Position numbers and translations under genes: made by a program. A DNA stretch of 64,000 bases from Bacteroidales bacterium (GTDB lineage: Bacteria > Bacteroidota > Bacteroidia > Bacteroidales > P3): NCBI GenBank assembly GCA_017559135.1, contig JAFYSZ010000024.1, forward strand, positions 108,590 through 172,589, read 5' to 3'. Each line of letters begins with the position of its first letter. Positions within the stretch are counted from its first letter, which is position 1. This document shows positions 28,214 to 37,079 of the stretch, piece by piece. Under the pieces are notes generated by a model. It was not told where the DNA came from, did not search any database, and saw only the letters and a list, made by a program, of their open reading frames with translations.

Positions 28214-30346
28214 ATGAGACGAAACTTAGGAATATTTTTTGCTCTCTTGATTACCTTTTCAAGTATAGGAGCATTTGCACAAAAAGGTCTTATAGACATA
28301 AAAAAACTACAAGACAGACAGTACTATCCAACAGGAATTTATAACTTACAATTTGTTGGAGAAAAAGGAACGTATGCTTACACAAAGACAGGTCAAGAGT
28401 TAATAATCGGAGACAAGAAAACCGAAAAAACAATTCTTACAAAAGATGACTTAACAGCAGACTTAAAACATTTTGCAGCCGTAGAATTTATTTCAGAAAA
28501 AGAATTTGCCTTTCTAAGTGCAGACAGTAAAACAATCTTTCACTACAACATAGAAACAAAACAAGCAACTCCTATTTGCAATCTTAAAGAAGGAGCAGAA
28601 AATATTGAATTGGATTTGAAAAATGGTAGTGCTGCATACACAATTGACGGAAACGTTTGGTTTTCTACAAAAGGCAAAGAACCAAAACAATTAACTTTTG
28701 ACGGAGGAAAAGGAATTACATACGGCGTTGCAGTACATAGAAATGAATTTGGTATAGAAAAAGGATTCTTCCTTTCAAACGATGCAACAAAATTAGCATT
28801 TTACAGAATGGACGAAACAATGGTGAAAGAATATCCATTGGTTAATACCGCTCTTCGTCAAGCAGAAGAAACCCCAATTCGCTATCCAATGGCAGGAATG
28901 AAGTCTCACGAAGTTACAATCTTTATTTATGATTCAAAAACTGAAAAAAACATTGAATTAAAGACAAGAAAAGACAATAGTGTTGAAGAAAGAGAAGCCT
29001 ATCTTACCAATTTGACTTGGAATCCAGAAGGAACAATGCTTTATATTCAAAAACTAAATCGCAAACAAAATCACGTAGAACTAATATCTTATGATGTTGT
29101 AAGTGGAAAGCCTGCAAAAACATTATTTTCTCAAACAAATGAAAAATATGTTGAGCCAGAATCACCAATATTCTTCTTACCTAACAACAGCAATCAATTC
29201 ATTTATTTGAGCGAAGCAGACGGATTCAATCACGCTTATTTGTATAACATTGACGGAACGTTGATTAGCCAACTTACCTCAGGCGATTGGATGATTAACT
29301 CAATAGAAGGATTCAATAAAAAAGCGACAGAATTTTATTTCTATGCAACAAAAGACTCTCCATTAGAGCAAAATTTGTACGCTTACAACTTTAAAACAAA
29401 GAAAATACGCCGTTGTACACCAGAAAAAGGAACTCACTATGCTCAATTCTCAACTGACGGAACTTTATTCTTGGATTCTTATAGCAGTTCAACCGAACCA
29501 AGACGCGTAGCATTGTATGACAACAAAGGAAAAGAAATAAAACAAATTCATAAATCAGATAATCCTTGGGCAAATTTAGATATGCCAGAAATAGACGTGT
29601 TTAAAATCAAAGCAAAAGATGGTACAGATTTATATGCTCGTATGATAAAACCATTAAACTTTGATGCAAACAAAAAATACCCTGTAATAGTTTACGTCTA
29701 TGGAGGTCCACACGCACAACTCATTACAGACACTTGGTTATCTGGTGCAAACAATTTCTTCCTCTTCCTTGCACAACAAGGATACATTGTTTGGACAGTT
29801 GATAGTAGAGGTTCAGCAAACAGAGGCTTTGAATTTGAAAGTGCAATTTGGAGAAATTGTGGAAGCATTGAAGTAAGCGACCAAATGGATGGAGTAAATT
29901 ATTTGAAATCTCTTCCATACGTAGATGAAAATCGTATAGGCGTTGATGGTTGGTCTTACGGTGGATTTATGACTATTTCATTAAAATTGAAAAATCCAGG
30001 AGTATTCAAAACAGCAACAGCAGGTGGCCCTGTAATTGATTGGAAATGGTATGAGGTTATGTACGGAGAAAGATATATGTCTTCACCAGAAGATAACAAA
30101 GAAGGATATGAAAAGTCTTCACTTCTTAATTACGCAGATCAATTAGAAGGAAAACTACTTGTAATCCACGGAGCACAAGATCCAACTGTTGTTATGCAAC
30201 ACTCATTAGAGTTTATAAATAAATGTATCAAAGCAGGAAAACAAGTAGATTACTTTATCTATCCTGATCACGAACATAACGTAAGAGGAAAAGACAGAAT
30301 ACATCTTTACGAAAAGATATTCCAATATCATAAAGAAAACTTATAA
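28214..30346 (+). CDS. Dipeptidyl peptidase IV (S9 family)
   Basis: A 710-residue exported serine peptidase. Signal peptide 1-22, then an eight-bladed beta-propeller (about 40-450) and an alpha/beta-hydrolase domain (about 460-710). The catalytic triad reads Ser581 in GWSYGGFM, Asp656 in GAQDPTV and His688 in DHEHNV. The propeller contains the NEFGIEKGFFLSNDATKLAFYRMDE segment, part of the S9B (DPP4) family block that recognises the peptide N-terminus. It would remove Xaa-Pro dipeptides in the periplasm, as in Porphyromonas and relatives that live on peptides. Confidence 0.92.
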   Translation: MRRNLGIFFALLITFSSIGAFAQKGLIDIKKLQDRQYYPTGIYNLQFVGEKGTYAYTKTGQELIIGDKKTEKTILTKDDLTADLKHFAAVEFISEKEFAFLSADSKTIFHYNIETKQATPICNLKEGAENIELDLKNGSAAYTIDGNVWFSTKGKEPKQLTFDGGKGITYGVAVHRNEFGIEKGFFLSNDATKLAFYRMDETMVKEYPLVNTALRQAEETPIRYPMAGMKSHEVTIFIYDSKTEKNIELKTRKDNSVEEREAYLTNLTWNPEGTMLYIQKLNRKQNHVELISYDVVSGKPAKTLFSQTNEKYVEPESPIFFLPNNSNQFIYLSEADGFNHAYLYNIDGTLISQLTSGDWMINSIEGFNKKATEFYFYATKDSPLEQNLYAYNFKTKKIRRCTPEKGTHYAQFSTDGTLFLDSYSSSTEPRRVALYDNKGKEIKQIHKSDNPWANLDMPEIDVFKIKAKDGTDLYARMIKPLNFDANKKYPVIVYVYGGPHAQLITDTWLSGANNFFLFLAQQGYIVWTVDSRGSANRGFEFESAIWRNCGSIEVSDQMDGVNYLKSLPYVDENRIGVDGWSYGGFMTISLKLKNPGVFKTATAGGPVIDWKWYEVMYGERYMSSPEDNKEGYEKSSLLNYADQLEGKLLVIHGAQDPTVVMQHSLEFINKCIKAGKQVDYFIYPDHEHNVRGKDRIHLYEKIFQYHKENL

Positions 30347-30364
30347 CCAAAAAAGCAAGATAAA

Positions 30365-30967
30365 ATGTTTACAGGCATAATAGAAAATATGGCTCGTGTA
30401 GTAAACATCGAGCAAGAAGGCACAAATTTTCATTTTACATTAGAATGCGAAATTGCAGATGAACTAAAAATTGATCAAAGTTTTGCACATGATGGTTGTT
30501 GCTTGACAGTTGTTAAATTAGACAAAGAAAAAAAACAATATGTCGTTACTGCAATGAAAGAAACTATGGACAAAACAAATCTTGGTACTTGGAAAATAGG
30601 CACAGAGATAAATGTAGAACGCTCAATGCTTATGGACGGAAGATTTGATGGCCACATAGTTCAAGGACACGTAGATCAAACAGCCGAATGCTTTAAAGTA
30701 GTTGATGAAAACGGCTCTTGGAGATATTATTTCAAGTATTCAAAACAAGAAGGTAATATCACAGTTCCAAAAGGTTCTATCTCGGTAAATGGAGTTAGCC
30801 TTACAGTTGTTGATAGCAAAGAAGGAGAATTTTCTGTTTCCATAATACCTTATACTTATTCACATACAAACTTCCATAACTTTGAAGTAGGAACAATTGT
30901 CAATATAGAATTTGACGTTTTCGGTAAATACGTTCAAAGACTTTTGGAACAATATATGCAAAAGTAA
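30365..30967 (+). CDS. ribE: Riboflavin synthase, alpha subunit
   Basis: A 200-residue enzyme with two lumazine-binding domains (1-97 and 98-200). The N-terminal MFTGIIE and the domain motifs DGCCLTV and NGVSLTVV are intact. It dismutates 6,7-dimethyl-8-ribityllumazine to riboflavin. Only 18 bases separate it from the DPP4 gene, leaving no room for an FMN riboswitch. The downstream hflX starts 6 bases after its stop. Confidence 0.95.
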   Translation: MFTGIIENMARVVNIEQEGTNFHFTLECEIADELKIDQSFAHDGCCLTVVKLDKEKKQYVVTAMKETMDKTNLGTWKIGTEINVERSMLMDGRFDGHIVQGHVDQTAECFKVVDENGSWRYYFKYSKQEGNITVPKGSISVNGVSLTVVDSKEGEFSVSIIPYTYSHTNFHNFEVGTIVNIEFDVFGKYVQRLLEQYMQK

Positions 30968-30973
30968 GCATAG

Positions 30974-32164
30974 ATGATAGATTACAAAGTAGAACCAGAT
31001 AGATGTGTTGTTGTAGGGATTACAACTCCTGAAGTTAGTGTTGAGCAAACAGAGGAATATCTTGATGAATTGGTGTTTTTGATTGACACAGCAGGAGCTG
31101 TGGTTGAAAAACGTTTCACTCAAAAACTTCCATACAAAGATCCTCGTACATTTGTCGGCAGTGGGAAGTTAGAAGAAATAAAAGAATATATTAAAGCAGC
31201 GGAATTGGAGTGGGTTGTCTTTGATGACGAACTCTCTCCTTCGCAAGCAAGAAATATTGAGCGTGCTTTGGAGTGTCATGTCTTAGATCGTACAGGTTTA
31301 ATCCTTAATATATTTGCACAAAGAGCAAGAACCTCGCACTCAAAAACACAAGTAGCACTTGCACAGTATCAATACCTTTTGCCACGTCTTACAAGAATGT
31401 GGACACACCTTGATAGACAAAGAGGAGGTGCAGGATTGACAATGAGAGGCGTAGGAGAAACGCAAATAGAAACCGATAGACGAATAATTTTGTCGAAAAT
31501 ATCGCTTTTAAAAGAGAAACTAAAAGAGATAGACAAACAAAAAACCGTACAAAGAAAGAATAGAGAATCCTTAGTGCGTGTTGCCTTAGTTGGATATACC
31601 AATGTAGGAAAATCAACCCTAATGAATCTACTTTCAAAGAGTGATGTATTTGCAGAAAATAAACTCTTTGCAACCTTAGACACCACAGTAAGAAAAGTAG
31701 TTATAGAAAACCTACCATTTCTTTTGACCGACACGGTTGGATTCATACGAAAACTTCCTCACGGCTTAGTAGAAAGTTTCAAATCCACTCTTGACGAATT
31801 GCGAGAAGCCGATTTGCTTGTGCATGTAGTAGATATATCGCATCCAAACTTTGAAGAGCAAATAAAAGTTGTAAATAATACGCTTGCAGAAATAAAAGCA
31901 AACGATAAACCAATGCTATTACTTTTCAATAAGATAGATGCCTACACATATATCAAACAAGACGAAGACGATTTGACTCCAAAAACAAGAGAAAATTGGA
32001 GTTTAGAAGACCTGAAACAAACATATCTATCCAACGAAAGCCAAGATACGGTTTTTATTTCGGCAAAAAACAAAGAAAATATTGAGGAATTGCGTCAGTT
32101 AATCTACGATAGAGTAAAAACAATACACGCAATACGTTATCCTTACAATAATTTCTTATATTAA
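30974..32164 (+). CDS. hflX: GTPase HflX
   Basis: A 396-residue ribosome-associated GTPase. The N-terminal HflX domain has VGSGKLEEIKEYI and FDDELSPSQARNIE; a coiled linker with GGAGLTMRGVGETQIETDRR precedes the G domain with G1 GYTNVGKST, G3 DTVGF and G4 NKID. HflX splits stalled 70S ribosomes under stress. Full length, ordinary, co-transcribed with ribE. Confidence 0.95.
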   Translation: MIDYKVEPDRCVVVGITTPEVSVEQTEEYLDELVFLIDTAGAVVEKRFTQKLPYKDPRTFVGSGKLEEIKEYIKAAELEWVVFDDELSPSQARNIERALECHVLDRTGLILNIFAQRARTSHSKTQVALAQYQYLLPRLTRMWTHLDRQRGGAGLTMRGVGETQIETDRRIILSKISLLKEKLKEIDKQKTVQRKNRESLVRVALVGYTNVGKSTLMNLLSKSDVFAENKLFATLDTTVRKVVIENLPFLLTDTVGFIRKLPHGLVESFKSTLDELREADLLVHVVDISHPNFEEQIKVVNNTLAEIKANDKPMLLLFNKIDAYTYIKQDEDDLTPKTRENWSLEDLKQTYLSNESQDTVFISAKNKENIEELRQLIYDRVKTIHAIRYPYNNFLY

Positions 32165-32199
32165 AAAGAAGAATTATTAACCATTAAAAAAAAGAAAAT

Positions 32200-33027
32200 A
32201 TGTTATTATTAAATGCAAACTCATTCTCTTGGGAAGATGTAATGGGATTTTTAAAAACAATATGTTTTGAATTTGGCCCAAAATTGATTATTGCTTGTTT
32301 AATCCTATGGGTAGGCTTTAAATTGATAAAATTTCTTGTAAAAAAACTTGAAAAAGGATTTGAAAAAAAGAACTTAGACTTATCATTACGTCCATTTCTG
32401 ATTTCTTTAATTTCCATTCTCCTAAAAGTATTGTTGATTCTTACCGTAATAGGATACTTAGGAGTAGAAATGACACAATTTACTGCAATCTTAGCATCTT
32501 GTGGAGTTGCAATAGGTTTAGCACTTAGCGGAACACTTCAAAATGTTGCAGGAGGAGTAGTGTTATTGGTACTTCGACCATTCAAAGTAGGTGATTACAT
32601 CTCTTCAAACGGCTTTGAAGGAACAGTAAAAGAGATAATGATATTCACAACTACTCTTGTAACAACAGATAACAAAGTAATCACAATACCAAACGGTGCA
32701 TTATCAGGAGCAAGCGTAATAAACTATTCAAAAATGGAAGACAGAAGAATAGATATTAAGTTTAATCTTGCACACGGAGTAGATATCGCAAAAATAAATC
32801 CAGAATTGATAGCAATAGCAAAACAAGATACAAGAATATTCTCAACACCTGAACCAACAGTTATTGTATCTATAACAGATTTAGCAATAAATATTGATGT
32901 GAGATTTTGGTGTAAAAACGCAGATTATTGGGATGTAATGGGCGATATGCACGAAAAACTTTACAACTACTTAGTAAAAGAAAATATTTCATTACCTCAC
33001 CCAAAATTAGACTTAATTAAAGAATAG
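32200..33027 (+). CDS. Small-conductance mechanosensitive channel (MscS family)
   Basis: A 275-residue protein with three membrane segments (about 22-48, 65-88, 92-118) and the pore-lining TM3 glycine/alanine pattern ILASCGVAIGLALSGTLQNVAGGVVLLVLRPFKVGDYI, followed by the beta domain and cytoplasmic vestibule. The length equals that of E. coli MscS. It would release solutes on hypo-osmotic shock. In the rightward cluster after hflX, 35 bases from it. Confidence 0.93.
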   Translation: MLLLNANSFSWEDVMGFLKTICFEFGPKLIIACLILWVGFKLIKFLVKKLEKGFEKKNLDLSLRPFLISLISILLKVLLILTVIGYLGVEMTQFTAILASCGVAIGLALSGTLQNVAGGVVLLVLRPFKVGDYISSNGFEGTVKEIMIFTTTLVTTDNKVITIPNGALSGASVINYSKMEDRRIDIKFNLAHGVDIAKINPELIAIAKQDTRIFSTPEPTVIVSITDLAINIDVRFWCKNADYWDVMGDMHEKLYNYLVKENISLPHPKLDLIKE

Positions 33028-33041
33028 AAGACAAAGAAAAA

Positions 33042-34100
33042 ATGTCGCAAAACAATCCTTTGTCATTATTTAGTTTCAAAAAAATACTACTACCCTTATT
33101 GATAGGAATAGGGGTAGCAGTATTATTGATATTAAAAGACATAAAAAACGATTCAAGTGCAATAACAGATATTTTAATCAATTGGACTTGGGCTTCAACT
33201 CTTTTTCTATTCCTTGCATTGTGCTTTGGAGTAATGAGAGACTTGATGTATATGTATCGAATCAGGCTTTTATCCGACAAAAAACTAAGTTGGAAACAAT
33301 CCTTCCAAGTAATAATGCTATGGGAGTTTGGTTCAGCAATCACCCCCTCAGTAGTAGGAGGCTCAGCCTTAGCATTCTTTATCGTAAGCTTAGAAGGAAT
33401 TCCCGTAGGTCGCTCAACAGCAATCGTAATGATTACAGCACTCTTAGATGAGTTGTTTTACATAGTAGTAACCCCTATTGTAGTGCTAATAGTTGGAGCA
33501 AGCCTTGCCTTTAACACAGCCTTCCGATTCACATTCCTTGGATACGAATTTGGAGAAACACAAATCTTTTTCATAGGCTATGGATTTATGTGCCTACTTA
33601 CGCTCATAATTCTTGTAGCCATATTTTTCTTTCCACAAGGCTTTCGTAAATTGCTTTATATCCTTGCCGAAAAAAAACTATTTCGCAAAATAAAAGACAA
33701 AACCAAAAAAATGGGGGACGATATCGTAACCTCCTCACAAGAATTTAAAGGAAAAGGAATAGTTTTTTGGGCAAAAGCCTATTTGTGCACAGTCTTTTCG
33801 TGGACATCACGCTTTTTAGTAGTCAATTGCATACTCCTTGCATTCTCACCCGTAGGAGAACATCTTTTAGTCTTTGCAAGACAATTAGTAATGTGGGTAA
33901 TACTTTGCATTTCTCCAACACCGGGAAGCAGTGGCGTAGCAGAATTTGCTTTTCCCTTGTTCTTAGGAGAATTTATGCCACAAGGAACACACGCAACCAC
34001 AGCCTTAATTTGGCGACTATATACTTATTATCCATATCTTATACTCGGCTCCTTAGTATTGCCTTATTGGACAAAGAGAGTCTTCAAAAGAAAAAAGTAA
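33042..34100 (+). CDS. Lysylphosphatidylglycerol-synthase-like TM protein (UPF0104 family)
   Basis: A 352-residue protein with about eight membrane segments, corresponding to the flippase-like transmembrane part of MprF. The family core PTPGSSGVAEFAF near 293-305 is present. It lacks the cytoplasmic aminoacyl-transferase domain of MprF, so aminoacylation is not expected; lipid translocation is the usual inference. It is the last gene of the rightward cluster and is followed by a long hairpin. Confidence 0.82.
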   Translation: MSQNNPLSLFSFKKILLPLLIGIGVAVLLILKDIKNDSSAITDILINWTWASTLFLFLALCFGVMRDLMYMYRIRLLSDKKLSWKQSFQVIMLWEFGSAITPSVVGGSALAFFIVSLEGIPVGRSTAIVMITALLDELFYIVVTPIVVLIVGASLAFNTAFRFTFLGYEFGETQIFFIGYGFMCLLTLIILVAIFFFPQGFRKLLYILAEKKLFRKIKDKTKKMGDDIVTSSQEFKGKGIVFWAKAYLCTVFSWTSRFLVVNCILLAFSPVGEHLLVFARQLVMWVILCISPTPGSSGVAEFAFPLFLGEFMPQGTHATTALIWRLYTYYPYLILGSLVLPYWTKRVFKRKK

Positions 34101-34123
34101 AATTAGTATTTTCTTGATAATTT

Positions 34124-34167
34124 ATACCATTGCGGAAATTTTTGCAACGCAAATTTTGCAATGGTAT
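34124..34167. terminator. Long hairpin between convergent genes, probable bidirectional terminator
   Basis: ATACCATTGC (34124-34133) pairs with GCAATGGTAT (34158-34167); inside, AAATTT(TT)GC and GCAAATTT extend the stem with a small bulge. It lies between the flippase-like gene and abiEii; the T-run is weak. Confidence 0.65.
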
Positions 34168-34186
34168 TTCTGTTAACAAAATGGAA

Positions 34187-35014
34187 TTAAGAAAAATTTA
34201 TCATATTAGCTAATTGAATGAAATAATCATTTGACCAAATTTTTATATCGTTTGGATTGCGAACAAAAGGTAAGACATCTGATTTTACTTGTTTTATATC
34301 AGTAGAAGAAAGCCTGTCAATGAGTTTTTCTTTAAATGAGTTTATTGTTATTTCTTCGCCATTAAATTGACTGCATCTTTCTTTTAGATGACCAAAATCA
34401 AGATTTACGTTATTGCGAACGTACCATTCAAAATCAAACCAATCACGCCCTTTAACTCTGTTTTTCCATACGCGATAAACTAAAGCATGCATTTTGCCAG
34501 CAAAAAGATTTGGAAGAGTAAAACAACGAGTCATAAAAGAGTGTGGTAGTAATAATAATTTTTGTTCAGTATTAAATTTTAAAGGAGGGCAAGTATCTAC
34601 TTCAATTTTAATCTTTATTGATTTCTCTGTTTGGAAATGTATATCAAAAACTTCAGTATTGTCTTTTAAAAATGCAGATTCTATTTTTCCAAAATTAGTT
34701 TTATCCTTTTTCTTTATTTCAACCTTACGTCCAACCATAGCAAAAGCATCAATAATAGAAGGAAAGTACTTTGTAAAGTCAAAATTTTCGTTTTGAGAAA
34801 GTAAAGAAAAATCCATATCCTCACTAAAACGTTGCGATCCGTGAAAGATTCTCAAACAAGTTCCACCATAAAATGCTGCACAATCAAAGAAACTACCTGC
34901 ATAAAGTCCTGCAAGAATTATTTGTTGATTAACTTCAAAAATAGCATTTCGTTTACTTTGTTCACTCGTTAGTTCATACCGAGAAAGCATAGTTTGAAAA
35001 ATATCATTTGTCAT
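34187..35014 (-). CDS. AbiEii-type nucleotidyltransferase toxin
   Basis: A 275-residue protein of the AbiEii/MenT nucleotidyltransferase family. The active-site GGTCLRIFHGSQRFSEDMDFSL contains the G50-G51-T motif and Asp66/Asp68 as metal ligands. RDWFDFEWYVRN matches the conserved C-terminal family block. Toxins of this family transfer nucleotides to tRNA or other targets and abort phage infection. Its start overlaps the antitoxin stop by 4 bases (ATGA), the standard AbiE order with antitoxin first. Confidence 0.85.
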   Translation of the reverse strand: MTNDIFQTMLSRYELTSEQSKRNAIFEVNQQIILAGLYAGSFFDCAAFYGGTCLRIFHGSQRFSEDMDFSLLSQNENFDFTKYFPSIIDAFAMVGRKVEIKKKDKTNFGKIESAFLKDNTEVFDIHFQTEKSIKIKIEVDTCPPLKFNTEQKLLLLPHSFMTRCFTLPNLFAGKMHALVYRVWKNRVKGRDWFDFEWYVRNNVNLDFGHLKERCSQFNGEEITINSFKEKLIDRLSSTDIKQVKSDVLPFVRNPNDIKIWSNDYFIQLANMINFS

Positions 35015-35637
35015 TGTTGAAGAAATTTTAATAAAGTAGAAATAGAGTTAGCTTTTTTACCAACCTTAATATATTGTTCAAAAATATTTGCATCAAACCT
35101 ATAAAACTCCTCCATATTCAAGCGAATATCTTCTTGAAGATAAGTTTCAACATCTTTAAAATAGCGAAGATTAACCTTAGATGAGCATGCAATTAAATCG
35201 CACAAAGCTTTTTCAGGAGAAGCAATAAGAAAAGCATAACCATCTTTAATAACACTTCTTACACCAATAGGAAAAACCTCTTTTGCAATAGATTTGTAAT
35301 TATAATTCCCAATAGGAGTTTGAAAATTTCGAGAATGCTTAATAGTCATTGACTGAGTTGTGTAAACAGCCTCAGGAATCAGTCCATAATATCTAAGAGC
35401 AGAAGAAAGTGAAACATAAGAAGGAGAGTAAATGTGATTAGCAATTAATTCGTTAGAAAGAGTTTTATGAGAGTGTTTAGGGTTTAAAACATAAAGTCCT
35501 CGTTTCAATCTTATGATATACTCGTTTTTTTCTAACCAATCAACTTTTTTCTCACCTGATTTCAGTTGAGGATATAACGATTCAATGATTGAATTTGTAA
35601 TAGGTATGTTTCCTATATTGTATAATAAGTTATTCAT
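35011..35637 (-). CDS. AbiEi-type antitoxin
   Basis: A 208-residue protein: an N-terminal winged-helix part (about 1-60, WLEKNEYIIRLKRGLYVLNPK) and a C-terminal AbiEi antitoxin domain (YVSLSSALRYYGLIPE, ASPEKALCDLIA). AbiEi antitoxins neutralise the nucleotidyltransferase toxin and usually repress their own operon. A TATTTTTG box on the minus strand at 35642-35649 lies only 4 bases before the ATG; if it is the true promoter the mRNA would be nearly leaderless. Confidence 0.83.
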   Translation of the reverse strand: MNNLLYNIGNIPITNSIIESLYPQLKSGEKKVDWLEKNEYIIRLKRGLYVLNPKHSHKTLSNELIANHIYSPSYVSLSSALRYYGLIPEAVYTTQSMTIKHSRNFQTPIGNYNYKSIAKEVFPIGVRSVIKDGYAFLIASPEKALCDLIACSSKVNLRYFKDVETYLQEDIRLNMEEFYRFDANIFEQYIKVGKKANSISTLLKFLQQ

Positions 35638-35744
35638 TTTGCAAAAATAGTAAAATTTTGTACAATAAAGGAAATAAAACTTCTTTTTCTGTTCAAATTT
35701 TTACTGTTTTTAATGATTTAACAAACCAATTCAAAGAAACAAAA

Positions 35745-35797
35745 AAATAAAACTCTCGTTTGTCTAAATAAAACAAAGACTCACGAGCGTTTTATTT
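35745..35797 (-). terminator. Terminator downstream of the WD40 remnant gene
   Basis: AAATAAAACTCTCGT (35745-35759) and ACGAGCGTTTTATTT (35783-35797) form a 15-base stem with one mismatch, followed on the minus strand by a T-rich run. It separates the remnant gene from the AbiE operon. Confidence 0.7.
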
Positions 35798-35816
35798 TAT
35801 ATTAGAAAATCAATCC

Positions 35817-36038
35817 CTATTCCTCTCCCCAAATCTTAATGGTTTTATCCTCTGAACCGCTGACAATTCTTGTGCCATCGGGACTATATGCTACGGAATA
35901 GACATTGTTTGTATGTCCCTCCAAGGTTTTAAGGCATTTAAACTTACTTACATCTTGTGCATTCAATTTTTCAAAGCCAATAAATAACGAAGTAAATAGT
36001 GCAATCAAACTAAAAATCTTTATTTTATTCATTTTCAT
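35817..36038 (-). CDS. Exported single-WD40-repeat protein, probably a remnant
   Basis: A 73-residue reading frame: signal peptide (to about residue 25, KLNAQD) then exactly one WD40 repeat ([36 protein letters not shown]) and a stop two residues later. WD40 propellers need several repeats, so a single one cannot fold as a closed ring. I read this as the shortened relic of a longer multi-repeat gene, lost by recombination between repeats, although it keeps a signal peptide and a terminator. Two candidate starts, 36038 and 36032, differ by two residues. Confidence 0.6.
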   Translation of the reverse strand: MKMNKIKIFSLIALFTSLFIGFEKLNAQDVSKFKCLKTLEGHTNNVYSVAYSPDGTRIVSGSEDKTIKIWGEE

Positions 36039-36128
36039 CTGCTTTTTTTTAAGATTAATAACTATTTCGCAAATGTATAACAAATTTCTTAAAGCACAAC
36101 AAAATCTTATACAAGCTCTTAATTTCAT

Positions 36129-36530
36129 AACTCAAAATTTATAGGCAAAAATCTTTATTTTGCGGAAATTTCATTTTTGGATTTTTGCGAATTTTTTTGC
36201 GAAAAATTGACGAAAATTGGGGTTGTTTTTTCGCAAATTATGACATTGGTGAGTAAAGTCTTTGAAAAAATGAAAAAAAGCAAAGAAAAAAATAAAAAAG
36301 GCAAAGAAATATTTTGCTAAAACAAAGAAATAATTTTCTGAAATCAAGAAAAAAATTGGCTAAAATCAAGAAAAAAATAGCGTTTTTTAAGGCTTTAAAA
36401 ATTAAGTGTCTGATTTTGTGATTTTTAGTTAAGGGCTTATATTTTCAAAATTTGCGATTAGAAATCTTAAAGCCGAAAATATCGCAAGCATTCGGCGTTA
36501 AGTGTAGGGGAAACGGTTTTATTTTTGTTC
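36129..36530. repeat. Gene-free AT-rich stretch with degenerate purine-rich repeats
   Basis: About 400 bases without a plausible gene. 36160-36240 has repeated TTTGCGAAA-like words, and 36255-36400 has degenerate units of AAAGAAA / AAATCAAGAAAAAAAT (clear copies near 36340-36357 and 36362-36378, spaced about 21 bases). 36401-36530 shows nothing further I can name. Confidence 0.5.
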
Positions 36531-37079
36531 TTATCGTATTTTTAAAACTTCTCCGTTTTCAAATACTTTTATGATTGAAGAAGGTTGTGTGTTGTTTGCT
36601 TGGAATTGTTTTGGAGAAATGAAGTCTGCTTTTTCTTTTATCAAGGTTGATATGTCTTCAAAGCAGGTTGGGCTTTTTTCTCCGCTGATATTTGCAGAAC
36701 TACTCACTAAGGGACGGTTCAATTCCTTTAAGATTTCTTGACAATAGTGGTGATTTGGTATGCGAATGCCTATTGTGCCGTCATTTGATAGCATTTCTAT
36801 TGGCAGATTCTTTGCTTTGGGATAGATTATCGTTAGAGGAGAGGTGCTTTCTTTTATTAGGTCTAAGGCTTTTTGTGGAATTGTTTCTACGTATTGGCTT
36901 ATCATTTCCACGTCTTTGCAAAGGAGAATGAAATGTTTTTCACCTGTGCGTCCTTTTATATCAATTACTTTTTGGATTGCTTGTTTTTGTGTAGCATCGC
37001 AGCCTATTCCCCAAATAGTATCGGTGGGATAAAGTATTACCCCACCGTTTTTTAAAATTTCTACTTCTTTTCTTGTCAT
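36531..37079 (-). CDS. tsaC: Threonylcarbamoyl-AMP synthase (TsaC/Sua5 family)
   Basis: A 182-residue YrdC-fold protein. GGVILYPTDTIWGIGCDA is the family substrate site, with SPLTIIYPKAKNLP and RPLVSSSANISGEKSP following. It makes threonylcarbamoyl-AMP for the t6A37 modification of ANN-decoding tRNAs. It lacks the C-terminal Sua5 domain, so it is the short TsaC type. It starts directly after the pepE stop (no gap), so both are co-transcribed. Confidence 0.9.
   Translation of the reverse strand: MTRKEVEILKNGGVILYPTDTIWGIGCDATQKQAIQKVIDIKGRTGEKHFILLCKDVEMISQYVETIPQKALDLIKESTSPLTIIYPKAKNLPIEMLSNDGTIGIRIPNHHYCQEILKELNRPLVSSSANISGEKSPTCFEDISTLIKEKADFISPKQFQANNTQPSSIIKVFENGEVLKIR

Noticed and set aside
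30346..30365. FMN riboswitch ahead of ribE
   Set aside because: Only 18 bases separate the DPP4 stop from the ribE start, far too short for an aptamer.
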